From assembly GCA_037127255.1 (NCBI GenBank), contig JBANSL010000013.1:62386688-62450687 (forward strand): a DNA stretch of 64,000 nucleotides. Direction: 5' to 3'. Below the pieces are notes generated by a model, which saw only the letters and a list, made by a program, of their open reading frames with translations, made no database searches and had not been told where the DNA came from. The first letter of the stretch is position 1. Every line of letters starts with the position of its first letter. Below, piece after piece: positions 57,510-64,000 of this stretch. Origin of the DNA: Persicaria tinctoria (lineage: Eukaryota; Streptophyta; Magnoliopsida; Caryophyllales; Polygonaceae). The translations under genes and the position numbers were made by a program.

Positions 57510-57860
57510 ATGTCTGTGCAACAAGCTTGCATCGATTCTTCTCAAAGTGCAATTTCCCGACGAAGAGGAATTCTGAATGCGCCGTCCTCGATTATGTGCC
57601 GTCATGGCCGCCCTGCCTCCATACAAACTTGTAAGAGATGAGAGAATGCCGGTAGATAATTTTATGGGTGTCCATTGTGGAAGGCTGGACAACATTCTGA
57701 CTTTTTATATTGGGTCGACGAAGCTACACCAAGTACATCGAATGTTCGGGGTGCTATGGAGAGCTTAAATGTGTTGCAAGTAGAGAATTTTATACTTAAA
57801 GTTGTCATTGGTTTGATGTTTGTAATGGTTGTGATAATGTTGTTGAAAATGTAATGTGAT
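57510..57860 (+). pseudogene. GRF zinc-finger protein with membrane tail, degraded
   Basis: GRF fingers bind nucleic acid; plants have many small GRF proteins with a C-terminal hydrophobic segment. From Met at 57510 the frame reads MSVQQACIDSSQSAISRRRG, then MCRHGRPASIQTCKR, TGA, ENAGR, TAA, FYGCPLWKAGQHSDFLYWVD. This follows the GRF pattern (C--HGRPA, NPGRRFYGC, C-FF-W), but the third Cys position is Ser. The tail VENFILKVVIGLMFVMVVIM is a good membrane segment. Two stops (near 57634 and 57658) and the lost ligand indicate a pseudogene. A GTAAGAG donor-like site overlaps the first stop, so unannotated splicing is possible. Confidence 0.55.
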
Positions 57861-58099
57861 GTTTTTTTTATTGAGAAATCATGTGGTTTTTTTAGCATCA
57901 TCAATCTCTTTATATTAAATTGAGATTACCATGGGTTAAATTGAAAAAAAAAAAGAACAAGGAGGGATGGGGGGAGTTAAAGGGGATCCGTTTTATGTAT
58001 TTTTTAATTATTTTTATTTTTTTTTTAAATTAAAAAACCATTACAGGTAAAAAGAAAAAGGGGGGCGCTACAAAGAAAAAGGGAGAAAGAGAAAAAGGG

Positions 58100-59278
58100 G
58101 GCCGAGAAAAAGGGGGCGATTAGGGTTTTAGGGCGAGTTCCTCTCCTATCCGCCATCATCGTCGCCGGCGAACTCCACAGCAGACTACATAGCCTCACCG
58201 TCGTCGTCTGCCACACATCCACGTCACCTCCTAAGCGGTTCTTCTCCAGGTTACAAGCTCTGTGTTTTTGAATTTGAACTTTTAATTTCAGTGCTTCTTC
58301 ACCGTGCATTTGGTTCATAGGCATTTGGATTTGTTTTTAATTTCAGTTTCTTGAGTTGAAAACCATTTTAGATTAGTAGAATCATATTAAGTTTGTGTTA
58401 TATATCAAGTTTAGGAATTGTAAATTTAGTGATTTGGGAATATATTGGCATTTGGATTGAGGATTTTGCGTTAGGTATTGGCAATTGGATTGATAGAGGA
58501 TTTGGGGACATATTGTTTTGGGTTGGATTTCATTAGGCATATATTGACATTTGGATTGTAAGGGACTTCGATTTTTGTTCAGATTTGTCTTTGGTGTATT
58601 TTCCCGTGGATAGTTTTGTCTTTGGTGAAATAAGAGTTCCATTGCTTGAGGTTTGTTGGGAATCAATCTAATTTTGGGTTACCTTTCTTGAGAATCAATC
58701 TAGTTTAGGAATTGTAAATTAGAGTTCAGGTTTGTTGGGAATCAATCTAATTCGATTTTTGTTCAGATTTGTCTTTGGTGTATATTAGAATTCTTTGGTG
58801 AAATTAGAGTTCAATTGCTTGAGGTTTGTTGGAGATCAATCAGTTGAGGATGTTAAAAATGTTGTGAAATTATAGTTCAATTGATGATTATCATCTGTTG
58901 AGGATGTTTTATTAGGATTATTTGGCCCTTTTAAACATAACACGTTAGAGGTCATTTGGTTCAGATTTTAGTTGCATAAAAATGTTTTAGGATGAAAGAT
59001 AAAATGTCACTTGAGCTGGTTTACAAGAATATATACATTAATCAATATGAAATGAGGTTTTTAAAACCACAAACCTCATTATAGATGAATCAGTCATGCT
59101 AAGATAAACTGTTCATTAAAGATTTTGAACTAAGATCCATTTTATGCCTTTTCACTTCATCTGTGGTATGTTCTTATTTATCCATTTGTTGTTTGCTTCA
59201 CTTTTGTGTTTCCAATCAAATTGTTTGATTCGTAATCGACATATGTTTTTTTTATCTTGCTGCACTACAACAATTTAG
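58100..59278 (+). other. Probable leader exon and intron of the Agenet gene
   Basis: A GC-richer block ending CTTCTCCAG followed by GTTACA at about 58250 looks like a non-coding first exon. The next 1 kb is T-rich and ends TACAACAATTTAG just before the start codon at 59281, a plausible acceptor. GGAATCAATCTAATT-like repeats occur at 58655-58760. Confidence 0.45.
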
Positions 59279-59280
59279 AT

Positions 59281-59919
59281 ATGGCAACACCAGACCAACC
59301 AATCAACATAGATTCTGAATCTGATGGCTTGAAGTCAGACAGCTCCGAGGAAATTGAGGTTAGTGAAGGTGAGTGATGCGTTGGTTAAACTAGGTTCATA
59401 GGCACTTTCAGTACCAAATTAGAGTATAGATAAAAAAAATGGAATTCTTTATCACTTGCAGAATTTCAAGACTGATATTTATTTGATGGATCATGGATAG
59501 AAGTGATAGGTGAGGAGAAAGACTTTTTGGGATCCTTCTTTTCTTGCTATATCGTCGAGAGGTACTGGAAGACGCACTGCGTGGTTCAGTATGATTTTCT
59601 ATTCGAGGAAGAGGACAACGACGAACCTCTCAAAGAAATTCTTCCAGGCTGCCAACTGCGTCCTACACCGTCTACTGGGGAATTTGACGATTACGAGATC
59701 GGTGACGAAGTCGATGCCTGGCACGAAGGCGGCTATTGGTCAGGTGAGATCACCAAGGTCGTGGGCAATAGGAGGAACAAGAGGTTTGAAGTTTTATTTC
59801 TATTGACTGGTGATAGAAAGCGTTATCCATATTATTATCTGCGACCGCATTTGGAGTATCACACCAGGGATGCAAGGTGGTATGGCCAAGACAAATATGC
59901 CTTCCTGTGGGATGTTTAG
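59281..59919 (+). CDS. Agenet (Tudor-like) domain protein
   Basis: Agenet domains are plant Royal-family readers that bind methylated histone tails or act as adaptors; the exact role here is unknown. Exon 1 is 59281-59368 (MATPDQPINIDSESDG, acidic). Two acceptors are possible: 59461 gives a TGA five codons later (59473-59475); 59500 skips it and keeps frame, giving 168 residues. I prefer the latter: 59281-59368 joined to 59501-59919. The body has two Agenet units: FLGSFFSCYIVERYWKTHCV...YDFLFEEED...LRPTP and YEIGDEVDAWHEGGYWSGEI...KRYPYYYLRPHLEY. The C-terminus is WYGQDKYAFLWDV. No other lesion is seen. Confidence 0.62.
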
Positions 59920-60475
59920 TAAATTCTATTGTGGAAATCTGCTGTTGTAAAGTTTGTGACAGTTCGCATTTTGTAAGGACTTCTAATATAATGGTTTGAA
60001 ACTTCTAATGTATTGTAATGGTATGTAATCTGCTGGTGAAAAGCTTGTTTGTAATGGTTTATACTTTTCGGATACACTAATGGGCGGGCAATTAATGGGC
60101 CAGGTTTTGTGTTTTGTAATGACTTAGCATAATGCTTAAGGTGGGCTTAAAATTTTCTGCATACAAGTATTTGATCAACTACCAATTTTATATATAGAAC
60201 TGATAAGAGGTCATTAAGTAATGCAAGGTTATTCAACTAACAACACATTCAAGGTAATGCAAGATTATTCAAACAAGTACTTCATAAAATTTCCTCATAA
60301 AACAGTCATAAAAGTCATAAACATCAACAACAAAACATACAACATGAAACTAAACATCCATAACATGCATAAATAAAGTTTGGAAGCCTTCCCCTTTGCA
60401 GTGCAGATCTTCATGGTGAACCGTCCATGCCACCTCCCCATGCACCGAGCAGTCGGTGTCATCAAACTGTCATTC
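59920..60475. other. 3' regions between convergent genes
   Basis: Holds the presumed 3' untranslated region of the Agenet gene and that of the minus-strand gene at 60476-61185. No further gene seen. Confidence 0.4.
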
Positions 60476-61185
60476 GAGAGCGCTCTCACCCGTGGACGTG
60501 TAGTGACCATACGACATATCGTCTGACTCTTCCTGTTTAGAGAATAAGGTGGCGCAAAAGTCGACAATCTCTCTCGTCATACCCCCTTCCTTGATCAACT
60601 TGTATGAGTGGTGTTGCTATAAAAAAATGTGAAACACAAAGTTAAAAAAATATAACTATATAAGTTGATTTAATTGACAAATGACGTATACCACCAATCT
60701 CCTTAGCTTAACTATAAATCTCCTAAGTCCTAACCGTGCTTAGCCTCCATCTAACTGCATTCAATAATGGGCCGCCTTAATGGGCCATTTGGCCCAACCA
60801 TTTTGTAAACTCAGAAAGTGTAATTTTGTTTTGAGGAATATTACAATGGAGTTCCTATTAGTCTATTACCTTGTTTGCCTTCTCCAACTTGCCAATCCGC
60901 CAGGAGTCTGGTGCCCTCACCTCACAGTTGTGGAGTTGTACATCCATTTCTGTGTCTTCACAGATACACAGCCGGCCACACCATGTAATCCTCTCTAATG
61001 TGCATGATCTTTTGTTTGATGATAAATTCGCTCGCCACTATCCCATATTGGTGGAGAAGTCTCCTCCGGATAACACCGATTGCTCCGTCGATGGCCCTAT
61101 ATTGATCGCACAGAACCAAAAGGCTCTTTTTCTCCTCTGTTGTCCAACTGCTCCATGGGTATGGTTTGTTGATCATCCCTGCCAT
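60476..61185 (-). pseudogene. SANT/Myb-like small protein gene with frameshift
   Basis: Not firmly identified. Exon 1 runs 61185-60870 (MAGMINKPYPWSSWTTEEKK, LLVLCDQYRAIDGAIGVIRR, IKQKIMHIREDY). The W-WT-EEK start and helical spacing suggest a SANT/Myb-like DNA-binding domain. A single-base frameshift near 60985 is needed to reach CICEDTEMDVQLHNCEVRAP and DSWRIGKLEKANK, which ends at a GTAATAG donor. Exon 2 starts at 60616 after TATAG and reads HSYKLIKEGGMTREIVDFCA, ending SALE and a stop at about 60476. A TATA box lies upstream. Uncertain whether it is a recently broken gene or mis-modelled. Confidence 0.42.
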
Positions 61186-61280
61186 TGAGAATAGGCTGAA
61201 GATTTTGAATTTGTGAGTGATGCAGTGATGGAATCAAAGGAAGGGAGGAGGGTGATGCTTTCAATCGGGGTAGGCATCCA

Positions 61281-61290
61281 TTTTATAGAA
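61281..61290 (-). promoter_or_regulatory. TATA box for the SANT-like gene
   Basis: Minus-strand CTATAAAATGG about 100 bp upstream of the start at 61185. Confidence 0.5.
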
Positions 61291-61869
61291 GGGGTTGAGG
61301 TGTGATGCTTTCAATCAAGGCATCTTCAACCCTTCCATCATACCGAACCTAGAGACATCTTCACCCTACGTAGAACTAGGGGTGCGTCAGACATCTTACG
61401 CTAGGAAAAGAGCATCTTGCTTCGTATCTGGTGAAGTGGTGAACTTGCGCATGTATCTGGAAAAGCACGGTTAGGAGAGTTATAGATAATCTTGCAATTT
61501 TTATTTTTTTTGGTGACAATCTTTAGCCTTTGGTGCAACAATCTTGGTGAGAATATTATCCTTGTGTTTGGATAAAAGAAAAAAGATTTATCCTTGGGTG
61601 CAAATCTCTTTTTACCTTTCTTGTTATTTAATAATTTTTGTAAATAATATTTAGCGTATGGAATTGTTAAATTTATTTAATTATGGGATAAATACTATTC
61701 ATATTTAGATATAGTTTCTCAATTCTACCAAAAACGATATAGTTTCTCAATTGATCATTTTTTTTGAGCTCCCAATTGATCATATTTGTATATAGTACCA
61801 ATAATATCTTTATATGTTATAATAACACATTAGATATAGTATCTCAATTGACCAAACTGAAGCAATTTT
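61291..61869. other. Intergenic region
   Basis: Upstream sequence of the SANT-like gene and downstream sequence of the F-box pseudogene. Partly duplicated TGATGCTTTCAATC motifs at 61254 and 61312. No gene seen. Confidence 0.4.
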
Positions 61870-62790
61870 TTATTCCACCATATTTCGTGTAATCCACCGA
61901 ATCATACCCTCGATGAACCCACATTCAATTCTGCACGTGCATTCCTCACAAGAAAGAGCATCATCTTTATCTTCAGCAAGGAGCTGAAATGCTTTCCAGG
62001 GGTTTGATCTTCGACAACTTCGAATTGATGTTCCATTGGTGATATTTGTACATGTGTTCTGCTTCTAGTTGAAGGAAGGTCTTCGAGCAATAACGACAAT
62101 ATTGTGAAATAGATCAGCAACTCTCCGGTGACACGAAATTATTTTGTAGCCCAACTTATGTTTCACACTATTAAGTAATGCAAAGCCTTTGGGTTTGAGC
62201 TCTTCAGATCCCCAACAATACATAGCTATGCCACAAGCATAGCTTGCCACGTCGTGTCCCAACTCCGACGCCTATAGAAGATCTTGAATGCATGCATCGT
62301 GATCGCATTTTGTGAAGAATTTAACCTGCAATTTGAAATGAAGCTATGAGGAACTATGATCAAGCACACACCGAACCAATGATCCACAATCAACACTTAC
62401 CATTCCTTGCTAAAAGATTGCCTCCAGGTTTCCCGCGTTGATGCATTGATTTAAAAAGCTTTTGGCATGACTATCATTTCTCGATGCGACTACAAGCGAA
62501 ATTCCCCAGTCATCTTGATACTCAATTGCCATCTTCGCAAGCACATAATTGTGTTTTCCAACCAAATGAAAACTTTTGCAACTGCATCACAATTAAGTAA
62601 ATCAAATTTTTTGCGAATGCATCAAATAACGAAATAAAAAGTGGAGGCAATACCTTAACCGTAAGTTGAAGACATCTTCTATAGATTCACTTGCTAATCG
62701 ACCGACAATCTCCAATAGGAGATTGAATGGTAGTGTTAGTAGCTTCAATGCCTCTGATTTCCATGCCCTAACGTTTCTACCTCGATCCAT
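61870..62790 (-). pseudogene. F-box protein, At2g35280-like, with three in-frame TAG
   Basis: The family is an F-box followed by a Sel1/TPR-like helical repeat region. Exons: 62654-62790, 62401-62581, 61870-62325, with GT-AG introns and matching phases (257 residues if the stops are ignored). Exon 1 is MDRGRNVRAWKSEALKLLTL followed by PFNLLLEIVGRLASESIEDV, the F-box. Exon 2 has SCKSFHLVGKHNYVLAKMAI and FLNQCINAGNLEAIF. Exon 3 has HDVASYACGIAMYCWGSEE and a Cys-rich tail SCEECTCRIECGFIEG. TAG codons at 62410-62412, 62272-62274 and 62065-62067 interrupt an otherwise continuous frame with no indels. Confidence 0.7.
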
Positions 62791-62827
62791 TGCAACTACC
62801 TTAATTTCGGTTCTAGTTGGTAAGGGA

Positions 62828-62880
62828 GGATGATGCAATTCGAGGGAGAATGGGATGATGCAATTCAAGGGAGAATGGGT
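62828..62880. repeat. 26-bp direct duplication upstream of the F-box pseudogene
   Basis: GATGATGCAATTC followed by AAGGGAGAATGGG occurs twice in tandem with one mismatch. Confidence 0.8.
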
Positions 62881-64000
62881 TGGCTATAACAATGCAATGG
62901 AGAACGTAACTGCCACCGGAAGAGGAAGAGACGAGACATGTGCAATGTACTTCAGAGGAAGAGACGTGTGCAACTGCAATGTACTTCAAACGCAATGGAT
63001 ATGGATGTGGAAGTGGAAGAGGAAGAGGAAGAGATTTTCAATCGTAATTAACTGTCGTGGTTTTAATCTCCCTTATTTCATATAATTAATCTATTTCTTA
63101 AATTATCTATTTCTTCAATTTATTTTCGATAAGAATCTTGCTATGTGATATTCTTACCAAAAATATTATATGTATAACGGATTAACCCTATACAACACTT
63201 ACTAACCTTTTTATAAAAAAATAACGGATTAACCCTACAAAAATTAACGGATGAAAGTATAAAATTTAACCCTTTATTCAAAAAAATAACGGATTAAGTA
63301 TTCAGGGGTTTGTATCAATTTATTTTTGATAAAATTTTATAACGTTTTAAAATAAATTTTACAACCATAAAATCAATTTATGTGAGTGCAATATAGAGAG
63401 TAAAAAATTACCGCATATAGAGAGTAAAAAAAGGGTTAAATTTATGCACGTATAAATTAATGACGGATTTGTAAAATGTTAAAATCCATATATGTAAAAT
63501 GACGTATAAATTAATGACGAATAATAATACAAATACACATATAGAGAGTAAAACATTACCGCATGAAATTTAGTACATAAGTTAAATCCATATATGTAAT
63601 TTGCATGCATATTGCATGGGAAAGTAGTTAGGGTTTGTAAAATGTTAAAATATGGTGTATTATTTACATCAAAAGAAGAGAATAAGACATTAATGCTAGT
63701 TGTTACGTAGTAGAAAAAATGTACAATAATTGACTTAGTTTTGTGTGATTGCTTTTTCCCATTAAATAAATCAAAAAGGTGGGTTGGTAGGCTTACCGTT
63801 GTGTAAGTGAAGCATTTTCCTGTTTACAGTAATCCAGTGGAATCTCACTCACTCCTATTAAACAAATGTGTAGAACTGCCCCCAAACTTTTTAGAAGTCT
63901 TGAGCGGAAAAAATTATAAGAGCCCTATTTTTGTAAATTTTTAATATTAAAAATAAATGGGGTAAATGTGGTAATTGTATCTTTTGAAAAGCTAATTAGT
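62881..64000. other. AT-rich right end of the window
   Basis: No gene seen. Short dispersed direct repeats occur: ATAACGGATTAA (63173, 63222, 63286), ATATAGAGAGTAAAA (63391, 63415, 63540) and GTATAAATTAATGACG (63450, 63505). Confidence 0.5.

Noticed and set aside
62972..63085. Possible coding with a Trp/Lys-rich end
   Set aside because: It follows a GGAAGAGGAAGAG purine repeat and has no homology that I can see.

Overview
This window is gene-poor, AT-rich nuclear DNA from a flowering plant, almost certainly a eudicot. The evidence is a spliced group IIe WRKY gene, plant-only gene families (Agenet, FAR1-like, At2g35280-type F-box, GRF finger with a membrane tail), plant retrotransposon lineages (SIRE, Tork, Tat, RTE), Helitrons, Stowaway and hAT MITEs, and CCCTAAA-type telomere-like motifs. 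Everything here comes from reading the sequence by eye; no alignment or database search was run.

Layout. 1-2.3 kb: unassigned DNA, then two abutting 23-bp minisatellites that share an inverted core. 2.5-6.5 kb: a 3.6-kb Helitron nested inside a 377-bp Helitron. 6.9-16.2 kb: a minus-strand SIRE-type Copia element with gag, pol and an env-like ORF, itself interrupted by a hAT-like element and cut off at its 5' end by a plus-strand Tork-like Copia element (16.2-22.9 kb). 22.9-28 kb: a PPR-like fragment split by a transposon, a tRNA-derived SINE, and two inverted-repeat elements embedded in (TA)n. 28-34.7 kb: a nearly intact minus-strand Tat-lineage Gypsy element with two RNase H domains and a tandem repeat in its 3' untranslated region. 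35.7-37.4 kb: the WRKY22/27-like gene, the best intact host gene. 37.9-41.6 kb: degenerate repeats, an RTE LINE and a hAT MITE. 42.4-44 kb: a truncated FAR1/MULE-transposase-like gene abutting a retroelement ORF fragment. 44.5-57 kb: a macrosatellite of about 1.7-kb units. Each complete unit holds telomere-like blocks, (TAA)n tracts and two tRNA-like modules; the array is broken up by two Pack-MULE-like elements and a 2.8-kb solo LTR. 57.5-62.8 kb: a cluster of small genes and pseudogenes (GRF finger, Agenet, SANT-like, F-box). 62.8-64 kb: AT-rich DNA with no gene seen.

How it fits together. Repeats dominate and are nested up to three deep, which gives a relative order of insertions. Most recognisable coding frames carry premature stops; only the WRKY gene, and possibly the Agenet gene through an alternative splice acceptor, look functional. 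The two observations most worth following up are the macrosatellite with its tRNA-like, Pol III-style modules, and the chimeric Pack-MULE carrying a class II KNOX exon next to an F-box fragment.
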